A stretch of 64,000 nucleotides of DNA from Brachypodium distachyon (Eukaryota > Streptophyta > Magnoliopsida > Poales > Poaceae): contig NC_016134.3 in the NCBI RefSeq assembly GCF_000005505.3, forward strand, positions 26,859,584 through 26,923,583, in the 5' to 3' direction. The first letter of the stretch is position 1. Each line of letters opens with the position of its first letter. The notes under the pieces were generated by a model that saw only the letters and a list, made by a program, of their open reading frames with translations, made no database searches and was not told the DNA's origin. Of the stretch, positions 22,989 through 36,103 are shown in pieces. The position numbers were made by a program, and so were the translations under genes.

Positions 22989-23070
22989 AAAGCAAAATAG
23001 TTAGCCGGCCTAATCATTACCAAGGGGATTAAGGTGTTAATTAACCGGGGTAACTAAAAATTTGAAATTA

Positions 23071-23290
23071 GAGACATCGGAGAGAAATTGGAGGCCGGCG
23101 AGAAAGATAGAGAGGGAGAGAGAGCTCGCAAGGGAGTGGGAAGCTCCGGGCGACGACGAGGAGGCCGCATTTTGACCGACGGCCGGAGCTCAAAACTTTG
23201 AAATTGGGGAACTTCGGAGAGAAATTGGAGGCCGGCGAGATAGATCGGGAGGGAGAGAGAGCTCGCAAGGAAGAGGGAAGCTTCGGGCTC
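23071..23290. repeat. Duplicated GC-rich leader of the CACTA TNP2 gene
   Basis: Two copies, about 138 bp apart, of a segment containing GGAGAGAAATTGGAGGCCGG and GGGAGAGAGAGCTCGCAAGG. It lies between the TNP2 start and the terminal repeats and is probably 5' untranslated sequence. Confidence 0.65.
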
Positions 23291-23519
23291 GAAGATCGGA
23301 CCTCGCCGGCCATGGCCGGCAGCCATGGAGATGACGGCCGCCGGCGCGGGGAGGGGGGGGGAGAGAGGAGGAAGGGAGAGGGAGGAGGCGCTACCTGGTG
23401 GGCTCGCCGGCGGCCATGGCAGCTTCGGGCAGCGGTTCGCCGTCGCCGGAGAAGAAGGGGCCGCAGCTGGTCCGTTACGACGCGCAGCGCGACCAGCTGT
23501 GGCTCTGCTCAGCGTATTT

Positions 23520-23841
23520 AAACCGCGACGATCATCAGTGGCGGTCGGGACTTGGGCGACCGTTACTGATAATAGGGGGTACATCAGTAATGCGTGGTTC
23601 ATCAGTGGCGGTCGTCTCTTAACCGACCGCCACTGATGTCTCTCGCAAGGTATGATGGTTCATCAGTGGCAATCGCCTCGCGCGACCGCCACTGATGTAT
23701 GGCTGGCGGGGACGGACAGACCCCGCTCTGTTCATCAGTAACGGTCGCGGCCGCGACCGACACTGATGTTGTTCATCAGTAACGGTCGCACCGGACCCGT
23801 TACTGATGTGCTGTTACATATAGACCGTTTTGTAGTAGTGA
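23520..23841 (-). repeat. Right terminus of the CACTA element
   Basis: At least eight CATCAGT(A/G)(A/G)CGGTC motifs or their complements occur in both orientations, ending in the terminal inverted repeat TTTTGTAGTAGTG. Such motifs are the binding sites of the second CACTA protein in En/Spm. The terminus abuts LINE sequence. Confidence 0.87.
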
Positions 23842-23842
23842 T

Positions 23843-24195
23843 TAAGCATGTACTGTTTCTTTTGTGTGAAGGCAAGAAGGATCTGGGAGCAATTAGGTGT
23901 TCTGCACAATATTCAGGAGGCTTGTATGGTTGCCCGGGCAGGTTCTGGTGTCTTGGAAGTTCTTCTTGGTTCTCCTTTGCGGCCCCCTGTTAATGTGCAA
24001 TGCTTCCAGAACTGATCATTACCACGGCTTGGTATATCTGCTGGCTCCGGAGGAAGGAGGTGAGGAACGAACAAGTACGATCCCATGAACGAGCTGGTTT
24101 TGCAATTTAATGCTTTCGTCCAGAATTTTACTACGGCGTCTTCTCATAAAGCTTCTCTGAAGAAATTGGGTTGGATTAAGCCTCTGTCGGACTGT
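23843..24195 (+). pseudogene. L1-type LINE fragment (region between zinc domain and RNase H)
   Basis: The plus strand in shifting frames reads RRIWEQLGVLHNIQEACMV, GSGVLEVLLGSPLRPP, then ERAGFAI and KKLGWIKP. This matches the stretch just before RNase H in grass LINE ORF2 as I know it. At least two frame breaks are present. The CACTA element cuts it on the left and copia sequence on the right. Confidence 0.65.
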
Positions 24196-24199
24196 GAAC

Positions 24200-25334
24200 C
24201 GAACCTACGAAGGTGGAAAATTTTCGGTGCCAACCCTTGCGCTAGTTGGACACGTGAATGGATGTTGTAGGCCGTGGGTTTATAGTTGATGAGATTAGCG
24301 GCGTGCAACACTGCATGCCCCCAACACGTGGTTGGTAAATTACAACCCAAAGGAGTGGTCTGGCAATGAATTTAATCCTCTTAATCAATGCCTCCGCTAG
24401 TCCATTTTGCGTATGGACATGTGGTACAGAGTGCTCAACCTTATTGCCAAGTGTCATATAATAATCATCGAACGCTTTTGTAGAAAATTCTTCAGCGTTG
24501 TCCATTCGAATAGACTTTATACGATGATCCGAAAAATTATTCCTCATTTGTATGATTTGCGACATCAACTTGGCAAAGGCATGGTTCCGTGTAGACAACA
24601 AGTTAACACATGACCATTTAGACGAAGCGTCTATGAGCACCATGAAGTATCGAAACGGCTCCGAAAGGAGCTAAATCGGACCACATATATCCCCTTGGAT
24701 GCGTTCAAAAAACGCAAGGATTTCATCCTCACTTTTTCAGTGGTGATGGTTGAATGATTAATTTCCCCATCGCGCATGCCGAGCACACGAAATCATCATG
24801 ATTCAGGAAATTTTTAACATTCACCCCATGTCCATTTGAGTTGTTAATTATATTTCTCATCATTCTAATACTCAGGTGGCCTAATCTATCATGCCATAAG
24901 CAAAATAGTTCAGAACTTCTAAATATAGTCTTTAAAGCAGTGTACACGGGCGGCAATACAATCTTTGTGTAGTAAAGCCCAGTGTCGAATGAAGGAAATT
25001 TTTCAACAACATGCTTACCGTGGGCATCACGCTTTGTGATAAGTAGGCACTCTTTGCAATTATCATCATCGGTCTCCACATGGAGGCCGTTTGCGCGGAT
25101 GTCCTTAAAACTCAAGAGAGTTCGAGTCGACTCTGGGTACAATAATGCTTCCGCAATGAGCAAAGTTGTTCCCATGGGGAGTATGACAGTGGCTCGTCCA
25201 GAGCCTACTATTTTTGACTCGCCCCCTACGATTGTCATTATACTCCCCGGAGTCTTTTTAATGGACTCGAAATAACGAGTTTTTCTAAAGATGGTGTTTG
25301 TGGTACAACTATCCACAAGGCACGTTTCCTCCAT
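24200..25334 (-). pseudogene. Copia gag-pol fragment: protease to integrase
   Basis: The minus strand from 25334 reads CLVDSCTTNTIF (protease, with DSC in place of the usual DSG or DTG), then LLSFKDIRANGLHVE, LWHDRLGHLSIRMMR and CSACAMGKL (GAG-pre-integrase, H and C ligands). After a break near 24720, the integrase core follows: VLIDASSKWSCVNLLS, IKSIRMDNAEEFST, SVPHVHTQNGLAE. It ends near 24200 at the LINE junction. Reverse transcriptase and RNase H are missing. It probably belongs with the LTR at 27618-27840. Confidence 0.83.
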
Positions 25335-27617
25335 TCGAGCGCCACGTGTTCTAAAAATATAGCATCTAATTAATTAATGAAGCGAGGAAGTAGCAGCATA
25401 ATTAAATAAATGCATTACATATTTCAGAACATAACAAACCATCGATATTAAAAAAAAGGAATTAATGGATGAACTCACAAATCATTCAAGCGTTGACAGA
25501 ACAATGTTTTGCTTGCTCAAAGCATATACAACCATCTCAGGTGATTTTATATCATAGAATCATCAAAATCAATTGACAAATGAATCATTAGGAGGGCCAA
25601 GTGCACTTGACGATGGTGTCCTCATCCTCCGCATATGTCACAGTTCGGCATGGTCTCATCCCATTATCAGCTATCACGGTAGCGATAGTCGGGAGAGAAG
25701 TGTGTGAAACCACACATAGCACAAACTCAATGGGGTTTGGCCAGGCTTAATAGAATCAGTTAGTGCTTCCATTTTGCGCCTCCCCCTCTGAGTTATAGCG
25801 AGGTTAAACCTCGCACTATTACATAGCCTGAAAATACTTATGACATGCGAGGATGAACAAGACATGTGGAACCAGGACCATCTGGTAAAGCATAACACTT
25901 TCCCAACATGTATGTACTTGTCCAAAAGTACAAAGGGATGGTGCAATGCCTAAATGTTCTCCTCACAGGGTGGTGGCGGTAGTCAACAAGACACCAAGCC
26001 GATCAACCTCCTCAAAAGCTATCAAGCTCCGAGAACAAATCCACGTCCAAAAATCAAGTCCAACCATTTCAGGTCGGCTCCTCGAACTGCAGGTTCGTGA
26101 TTCATATCATTAATGCGAATTTATACGAGATTACAACATATAATCTCGAGGTAACCTTACATCGCATAAATGTGATAAAATGATATAGTTGTTCATAACA
26201 ACGTTCCAATATTTAAAACATGCGAGTTCATGTCTTACTTAATGATTAAAAGCAATAAAGCATATTTACAATTAATCAACAACAGTAAAACATGGTAATA
26301 CAAGCATGTGCATAGAGATGGCAAGTTAAACGTTTCCTAAACGTGAAAATTAGCCCCAAAAACACATTCCCGAAGCCATTTTGAGCATAAATGTGAAATT
26401 TCAGCAAAAACTGACACTTCCAGGGACTTACGCGCAAAAACGCAGCACATCAAACATTTGTGCGTAATTATGGTAAAATCCAGGGGCTAAAACACAAAGC
26501 CTTGAGCTCAGGCCGAATCCGGCCTGCCCACGCGCCTATTGTGCCGGCGGCCCCATTCCCTGCCTCGCCTGGCCCCGCCCAGCCGCGCCAACCCTCATTA
26601 GGGTTTCCCATTTAGGTGGCGGCCTCCTCCACACCGGCAGCGGCGGCCCGAGCCGGTGACCTAGGCGGCGTCCGCGGCGGCTCGCTCCCGTGGTGCGGCG
26701 GCAGCGCTCGTGCCCGTGAACGGAGCAACGGCGGTGGCAGCTAGTGCGCGGGGCTGCTGCGGAAAGCGCACCAAGCAGGGGCGGCATCGCGTGCGCGCTC
26801 GGCCGGGGGGGCGCCCCCATGCGGCGTTCGCAGCGGCACGTGCGACCAGAGGCGCAGTACCGGCGCTCACGCGCGAGATGTCGTTGGCGGGGGCGCGCGC
26901 GACTAGGATGCGGCGACAGCGCTCGCATGGAGGGGCGGCGACAAGAGGGCTAGCGGCACACTCGGCAGCGGCGATGTCGATCCACACCCAAGGCCGCGGC
27001 TACGTGTGCGCCAGCGGCGGTGGCGACGTCCGCACCGCTCGCACCATCGACAGCGACAGCGCACGCGCCCGAGGCTGCGCACGCCCAAGATGGCGGCGTT
27101 CGTGCCAGGACGGTGTGCGCATGTCTGACGTTGACGGCTCTCGCAGTCGACGGCCGCGTTCAGCGAGGCGTGAGGTCAGTCCGTGGCGGCGCTCTCCAGC
27201 GGCTCGCACATGGCGGCGGATCGCATGTTGCAGCACCCAAAAGGCAACTCGCGCATGGCGGCGCCTGGCTGCGTGCTCGTGGTGCTCAACAGTGGCTTGG
27301 GACTACTCGCGGCTTGAAGCGTGCGGTGGCTTGCGGTGAAGCACGATGGTGCGACTCCGTCTCCCCATGGTGATGGTCAACAAGTCCCTCGTGCGGCGAG
27401 GATGATCGGCATTGGCCGGCGACTTGGTTGGCAACATCTCGCGAGAAAAATTCATACCGTGGGTAGAAAAATCCGAAAAATAATCTAATCGCAAAAACGG
27501 AATCGTAACACAAAGAGGAATCCATTTTTGCAATAAAATTTTGGATCCAATACCTCCATGATTTATGTCGAGAGCCTGCTTGGAGTAGGCTTGATGAAGG
27601 ATCGGGGTAGAGACTCG
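25335..27617. other. Region without a recognisable gene
   Basis: 25335-26500 is AT-rich with short broken frames and no motif I recognise. 26520-27370 is strongly GC-rich (GCGGCGG-type) with long but low-complexity frames in several directions, which I do not call as genes. It probably is decayed retrotransposon sequence upstream of the copia pol fragment, but no gag motif was seen. Confidence 0.5.
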
Positions 27618-27840
27618 TGTTGATAACGTGTTGTGCAACCTCAGCCGGCTTGCTGGTCCAGGGGTTGCACACTAAGATCGTAGTCGAAGGAGTCGATCAC
27701 ACACACAATCACGAAGCAGAGAGGAACATGAGCTCTTTATTAATTTCTGATCTCAACAGCAAGTACAAGGTTAGCCTCCTCTCCTTTATATAGACTAGAT
27801 GGCCCAACTGGGTCTAAGGGATAAGGCCCAAAACTTAACA
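27618..27840 (-). repeat. Probable short copia LTR
   Basis: 223 bp. On the minus strand it begins TGTTAAGTTTTGGGCC and ends GTTATCAACA, so it has TGTT/AACA ends, with a TATA box (TATATAAAGG) at about 27782-27791. It lies upstream of the copia pol fragment in the right orientation. No methionine-tRNA primer site follows, so boundaries are tentative. Confidence 0.6.
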
Positions 27841-27984
27841 TTAGTGGGAAAAACGATTCCTCAAGGAGTGGAGGGGGGCGCACGCTTCGGTGGTCCTCCC
27901 ATCCCAACGATCGGTTCCCCAACAAGCTCAACTTGATAAACGATATCCCGATTCTTCTTGGTTTGATACTCTCCCTCTTGGCAT

Positions 27985-28110
27985 AGCATTGTACCTCTTT
28001 TGGTTGTTGATGTAACTTCTGTCGTTATCAAATTCCTACAGTAATTAGCATTGTACCTCTTTTGGTTGTGGTTGTTGATGTAACTTCTATCCTTATCAAA
28101 TTCCCTTATC
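27985..28110. repeat. Tandem duplication of about 62 bp
   Basis: AGCATTGTACCTCTTTTGGT begins at 27985 and again at 28047, with the following 40 bases also repeated (TGATGTAACTTCT, TTATCAAATTCC). Confidence 0.8.
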
Positions 28111-28643
28111 AATTACAGTAATAAAAAGGTCTTTTGCTGTCAAAAAAAAACTTGTTGCAAACGAACCTTTATTAGCCCTGTCAAAAAACGAATCTTTATT
28201 AGCAAACGTATGTGTGCAGCCTCCTGACTGAGCACCGAGAGAGAAAATTAGACGAATGCAGAAGCATGCACTCCCTCGTCCGAAATTAACCAATGAATTA
28301 TCCACGTCGTATAAGATTAGTTGAGAAGATAAAGGGATTGGGTTGCTGAGAACGTCACACTGGCATGAAATAAATAAAGAGGCCCGATATGGCTGAGTGG
28401 CACGTGTGGACAATATTATTATTTTTTCCAACAACTGGCCAATCAAATGCCAAATTTTGTGTATTTCAAGGACTTGATTGATAGTAGCCATGGCAAACGA
28501 TCGGCATCAAATCATGACATCTGACAGGCCAAATCTGCTTTTGCAGCGTAAAGCATCAACATCCTAAATCATCAATCAGCTTGACTAAGAGAGTGGACCA
28601 AAATGAAAGCAGGAAGGCGCCGTGTGTCTGCGGCCGCCGAACA

Positions 28644-28707
28644 CCTCATGGTGTCATCTCATCCGTCCACTTCAACCTCATGGTGTCATCTCATCTCATC
28701 CGTCCAC
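28644..28707. repeat. Tandem duplication upstream of Adh2 copy 1
   Basis: CCTCATGGTGTCATCTCATC is present twice, followed each time by CGTCCAC. The rest of 28111-28730 shows no gene. Confidence 0.8.
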
Positions 28708-28730
28708 GTCCACTGCTCTAATATGATTTG

Positions 28731-28873
28731 TATGACATACCTATCATTGATTTAGTGTATTTTTTTTTAACCGAGTCCGAATAACTCAATCCATTAATTA
28801 AGAAGAATAGAGTTGACTGAGTTCTTCAGACTATGGTTCTGAAAAAACAATAAATCAATGACAGGTATACATA
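28731..28873. mobile_element. MITE with about 20 bp terminal inverted repeats
   Basis: The left end ATACCTATCATTGATTTA and the right end TAAATCAATGACAGGTAT are inverted with one mismatch, 143 bp in total. It is AT-rich and noncoding, and lies about 460 bp upstream of the Adh2 copy 1 TATA box. Confidence 0.72.
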
Positions 28874-28954
28874 TATAACGATGATCTTCATACAATTGTA
28901 CCAGACATGGCGCTGATATAAAATAAAATGCAGAAGGCACAAAGATACAATCTA

Positions 28955-29052
28955 CTCACTCCATCCCGAATTAACTGACGTGGATTTGTATATATACTGA
29001 CGTGGATTTGTATATATACAAATCCACGTCAGTTAATTCGGGATGGAGGGAA
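28955..29052. mobile_element. Stowaway MITE in the Adh2 copy 1 promoter
   Basis: The ends CTCACTCCATCCCG and CGGGATGGAGGGAA are inverted and flanked by TA on both sides, the Stowaway (Tc1/mariner) target. Nearly all of it is a palindrome with CTGACGTGGATTTGTATATA arms. It ends about 140 bp upstream of the TATA box. Confidence 0.88.
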
Positions 29053-29189
29053 TATATCTTTGATTTGCTGTAAGTATACAAAACACAAAGTCCAACTGAT
29101 TATTCAGTGTGCAGTTGTGCTGAGGTGGGAGGCAGCGAGTCAGTCAACGGTGATAGCAAACAGAGTGCAGTTGTGCTCGACGAGCAGTA

Positions 29190-29198
29190 GTATATATA
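29190..29198 (+). promoter_or_regulatory. TATA box of Adh2 copy 1
   Basis: GTATATATACGGGC lies about 135 bp upstream of the ATG. A 13 bp direct repeat GTGCAGTTGTGCT lies at 29109 and 29165. No TGGTTT or AAACCA anaerobic-response core is seen between the Stowaway MITE and this box. Confidence 0.7.
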
Positions 29199-29251
29199 CG
29201 GGCTCGCCTCCTCTTCATTCCTCACCAAATATCTCATCATCAAACCTACAA

Positions 29252-29332
29252 ATGCCAAGAAGAAACAGCATCAGATACCAACTTTTCTCCTTGAGTTCTT
29301 GCCTTCTTGGTGCTAGCAACCAACATCAATAA
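29252..29332 (+). CDS. Upstream ORF in the Adh2 copy 1 leader (26 codons)
   Basis: An ATG at 29252 (MPRRNSIRYQ...) opens a 26-residue frame whose TAA stop at 29330-29332 directly touches the main ATG at 29333, giving TAAATGG. The predicted transcript, starting about 30 bp after the TATA box, would contain it. The leaders of Adh2 copy 2 and of Adh1 have no upstream ATG in the stretches I read. It could lower translation or allow reinitiation; this is inference. A transcript start downstream of 29252 would remove it. Confidence 0.5.
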   Translation: MPRRNSIRYQLFSLSSCLLGASNQHQ

Positions 29333-31875
<2,543 letters not shown>

Positions 31876-31986
31876 AGCTGCACAATCTCCCGCTGCTTTT
31901 ATTGGTGCACGATAAAATATGGTGTATGCACATGTGGATATTTTCGAAAACAAATACACAATATAATATCTAAATTATTGCGAGTC

Positions 31987-31992
31987 AATAAA
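31987..31992 (+). terminator. Likely polyadenylation signal of Adh2 copy 1
   Basis: AATAAA about 112 bp after the stop codon. The stretch 31993-33094 is AT-rich intergenic DNA in which I see no gene. Confidence 0.6.
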
Positions 31993-33239
31993 GTTATAGA
32001 CCTTGTATTTTGGAGCGGATGGGTTATGATGTTTTTGTGGGAAACATATTTCTCATCTTTAAATTGTTGTACTTGTATAAGCATGTTATCTATAAGGTCA
32101 AGTCCTGGATCTGTCTGTGCTCATTTTTTCTCCATGTAAATGAGCGGGAGCACATGACTTCTGCATGCACACGTCTCAGGCAGTCACAGGGGATATCTTC
32201 AACCAGACGATGTGTTATGCTTCTTTTATTCTGATGGTTGATCTTTGCATCTACTCTTTGTGATCGTGATTTGCAGCGCTCCATCCTAGGACCGCAACAA
32301 AAGTGGATGTCTGCATCGATCTATTGATCCAGTGACCGGGCTATAACCCATTTTCAGTAAATAAAAAATTGTATATGCATGCATTATTATTCTACTTGCA
32401 TAATCCAGATCAATGGCGTTAGGTGTATGGAGTGGGGTTCATGTGTGATATTATAAAATTACAGGATACTCTGTTTTTGACCGCGATAAGACCATATATC
32501 GACATAGTGGACAATAAAAATTTCCCTCGACCGACCTTGTCATATTTCCTGCTGGAGGATCCCAGGCGCGAACTTTTTCAGACAATCAAGTAACCATATG
32601 ATGCACAATTAACGTTTTAGTCATTTCTGACGTGACTGGGAAACAACTATTTCGAAATTGATGTGAAGAATTATCAGATTTGGTCATTGAGATTCATGCA
32701 TGAACAGAAGTATGAAAATATCTTCATGTGAGGGGTATGGATATGTTGTCCGAGAAACAACTATTTCAAAGTTGATCGTGAAATAAACACTCCCAATAAT
32801 TAATTAATGTATGTTTTTTTAAACGTTCATATATTCCAGTTTATTGGTCTTATTACACTAACAAAGAAATAGTTTTGTTTTGTTGTTGCTGTATAAACTA
32901 TTTTTCTAACTTGGCCTCAATAATTTACGATGATTTCTGTTGAAATATGCCGCGCTTGCTTGTTGGGCGTTCAAATATTCTCATTAATGTTGTATTGGTT
33001 TCTTTGTTTAAGGTTGTTTTACAAGTTCCATCATTCTGATTATGAAAACTAATTTTCTTGATCTCCCCTTTTTGTAGAGGGCGTCCAAAATCCTTCTAAG
33101 AGGACTGATCAAAACTACAGGTGTGCCCCTAACAAAGTTGTTGAAACCATCAAAAGTCAGGAAGATCCACAAGAAGTTAAACCAAGGATTATCCCTTTGG
33201 TTCTTTACTAGATATGAAGCTGAAAGAACTTAGAGCACC

Positions 33240-35995
33240 AAATTTTTGGTGTTCCTAATAGATAGAATGGATCATGATACACTTACCTTGGATATAGGCT
33301 ATGGTAAGTCCCCAAAGATTACTAGACATTCTACCCAATTTGTCCTCGGTTTGGCAAATAGGGGTAGATGTATAGTTGCTCCCGATAAACATAAGCAAAA
33401 AGAGGCATTATCCAACCCAAAACAAAAATTCAGAACTGAAGCTGGTGTAGACGACAAAGTGCAAGACTTGGATTACCTGGTACAAAAAAAGAGACACCGA
33501 TCCATTCTCCATAAGGTGTTTTATCATGATTAATTCTCTTAGGAAAGCTCCTTGTGGCAAGGGCGTCTGACTTTACCACCGAAAAGGAGGCTGCATTGAT
33601 AGAGGACATGGCAACTTTGTGCTTGGTAAATTGGGCTACTGTCCTTTTTCATGCCATTGCTATTGCTGCTAAATTATGGCACTCGGAGAAGAAAGCATGC
33701 ATTAACCTCTCCATGCATGGATGTCTAATGTTTCTACTTGTGAGTACTACGCTACGTTTGTTTTTCATTCCAAGCATAAATGTGACCTTTTCCATCTAAT
33801 GTTATGCTTTGTTTAGAACGAGGATCTTTCTTAATGTATTTTCTTATTTATGGGTTTACTGCTTGGATAACTTGCAGGGAGAACATTCTACCAACCCAAA
33901 ACTTACACCATGTGGTTTCTTTTCACCATTCTGTTCCACAGAAAATATTCTTGAAGTAGGCAGCAACCCAACTTACACGAAGCTCGTATAAAATACAACA
34001 CTGTGGGATCTGGATGTAGTTCATACTCGCCATCTCCGGTCATGCATCCTCACACTCCGTCATGGTTCACGGGTGATTTACCATTGTCAGTAGCTTTTCT
34101 TCCAACCCATTATTCAAGTAAGAAAGTTTATTTAGGCTTTCCATGTGCTTGTTCAACATATGCCACCTGCAAGGCCTATGAATCGTCTTCAGAAACTCGG
34201 CTCGAACAACATTTGTCTTATATTGGTCTTGATCTACAAAGTAATTTTCAACAAACAAACTGACACCAAATTGATTGGTTGGACATGAGTGTCTGCACAA
34301 AAAACGCCAATTATACCTTTAAGTATGGAAATAGGATCATTGCCTTTATGTATCTCTTCAAAGTACGAAAAACACATTCAAAAAATTTCTCTCGTCATGG
34401 ACGAGGACAAACCCAAATATGGCACTGCAAATGGTGATTGCAACGAACAAACACCCCCAAATGGCATGCAGTAAAAATTGCTCCTATATGTGATGTCTAA
34501 TGTGGCCACATTTCCAAACTCAAGATATTTAGCTCGGCAGCTAGCAGGACTCCAAAAAATATTCTTCACAACACCATCAGAATCAAAGTCAATATCATAA
34601 TTAAATTTTGGGTTATGTGTTCTATACTCAAGGCCATGAGCTTTTTTACATCATCAACTTGCTCCTCTCGTAAATTAGCCGCCCTTCTGCATTTTATCAG
34701 TTTATATCATTGTAGAGTGATGAAGTTAACAGGGAGATTGCCCATTAGGTTTTTAAAAAATATGGATGCAAGTGAGTCAGACTTGAGGTACTTTTTTTTC
34801 CAGGTCACGTTCATTCATTGGCAAGAGCCCATTGTTTCCATTTAATGTAGCCAGCACATTCGTAGTTGCGATAAGGGAGACACCATTGTGTTGCAGATCA
34901 TCAACACAATGCATAATAACAGGGTCCTTGTTCTTGTGTGAATGCATGTGCTTCACCTCACATGGATTAGGGTTGAGAGTTTGGTTGTGCTCCAACTCTA
35001 CATTATCGTAGAATCATTCTTTTCCTTTCATCTTGATCTTGATTGCTGCCTTGGATCCAATCCTCTTCGACATCTTTGCACCTTTGCCCTCCTCACCGTT
35101 CTTGTGAAATGTAGAAGAACCTTGCCAAATGAGCAAGCCTACAGACGAGACATCGCTTTGTTCTTGTGTTTCTTAATTACAAACCCATCTTCTCTTGCAT
35201 ATTGCCGATAAAACCCATAGCCTTCCTCATCTATAGCAAAAAACCATATTTTCCTTAGAATCCTCAAGAAGTTGATCGATCACCTTGTCATCGATTATAA
35301 ACACAAACGTCTCAAAATGCTAACATGATATTTTTATTCCATACAGAAGTTGAGACATGTATATATCTTGCGTTTGGATCTGGTGTCATCATTTCGTGTG
35401 GTTGAACCAGACGCGACGACGTTATCGTGGACGAAGGCATCATAGGATGTAGTCGGCGTCTGATGTTCCGACGCCATGGCTTGAGGAAAGATGTATGAGG
35501 AAGTGCACTGTCATGCACAACAACGTTTTTCGGAGAATCAAATGTGTCATCGGGTGCTTGCCGGCGAAAGCTTGGAGAAGAGTCCATGGTACTACCTGCA
35601 ATGCATTCTCGAGGAGGGACCACAAAGATTCATCTATTTTGGAAATAAAATGGGAACAAAACTGACCAATTGTGCATCTTGGCAGTTGTGAATCTACTTT
35701 ACAGCCGGCGTATATGGCCAAGAATTAGGTGTTCATAGGTAACTAGGCCAATGAAAAAACACAGCTCATCACGTTACTTAATATATAAATGCTAGCGAAC
35801 ATCTCCCAATCCCCTTCGAGGTAGTATTTTGTCCCTCTTTTCCTTACGTTGAACTATGTACCATTCGAGTTAACTCCATTTTCACTTCCACCTCACTTCG
35901 CCGAAGGAAGGCGAGTGAAGTGGTCCTCAAGTGTTCTAGGTATAACCTACACATTTGTAATTAATATCAGCATATGTTAATGAACAAACTTTGTA
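33240..35995 (-). pseudogene. FAR1-related (MULE-derived) pseudogene, left arm
   Basis: Minus strand, 5' end at the centre of the inverted repeat. The visible pieces are HNQTLNPNPCEVKHM (end of the FAR1 DNA-binding domain, 34995-34900), TIHRPCRWHMLNKHMESLNK (34190-34100, the region after the MULE transposase core) and a decayed C-terminal part to about 33240. Stops and frameshifts are frequent, and the core FAR1 zinc motif is not readable here. FAR1/FHY3 proteins are related to Mutator-like transposases; this copy is dead. Confidence 0.72.
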
Positions 35996-36103
35996 GATGA
36001 TAAATGTTACGAATTATCATACGAGGCATGAATTCTCTTGATATTGTGATTACATTGAGAAAGTCAAATGAGAACTCTAGAGCACATATGTACTCCAGAT
36101 ATT

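Larger units (their letters stand above)
10221..23841 (-). mobile_element. CACTA (En/Spm) DNA transposon, minus strand, interrupted by Tat elements
   Basis: The right terminus at 23829-23841 is TTTTGTAGTAGTG, the complement of the CACTACTACAAAA end of grass CACTA elements. Inside it lie subterminal CATCAGTAACGGTC-type repeats, a TNP2 gene (N part 22282-22988, C part 12564-13598) and a Transposase_24 gene (10221-10915). The left end lies beyond element B and outside the window. Element A occupies 13599-22281. The middle of TNP2, with the catalytic domain, is missing. Confidence 0.82.

Noticed and set aside
26520..27370. Long overlapping frames in a GC-rich region
   Set aside because: Open in several frames on both strands with biased composition and no recognisable motif.
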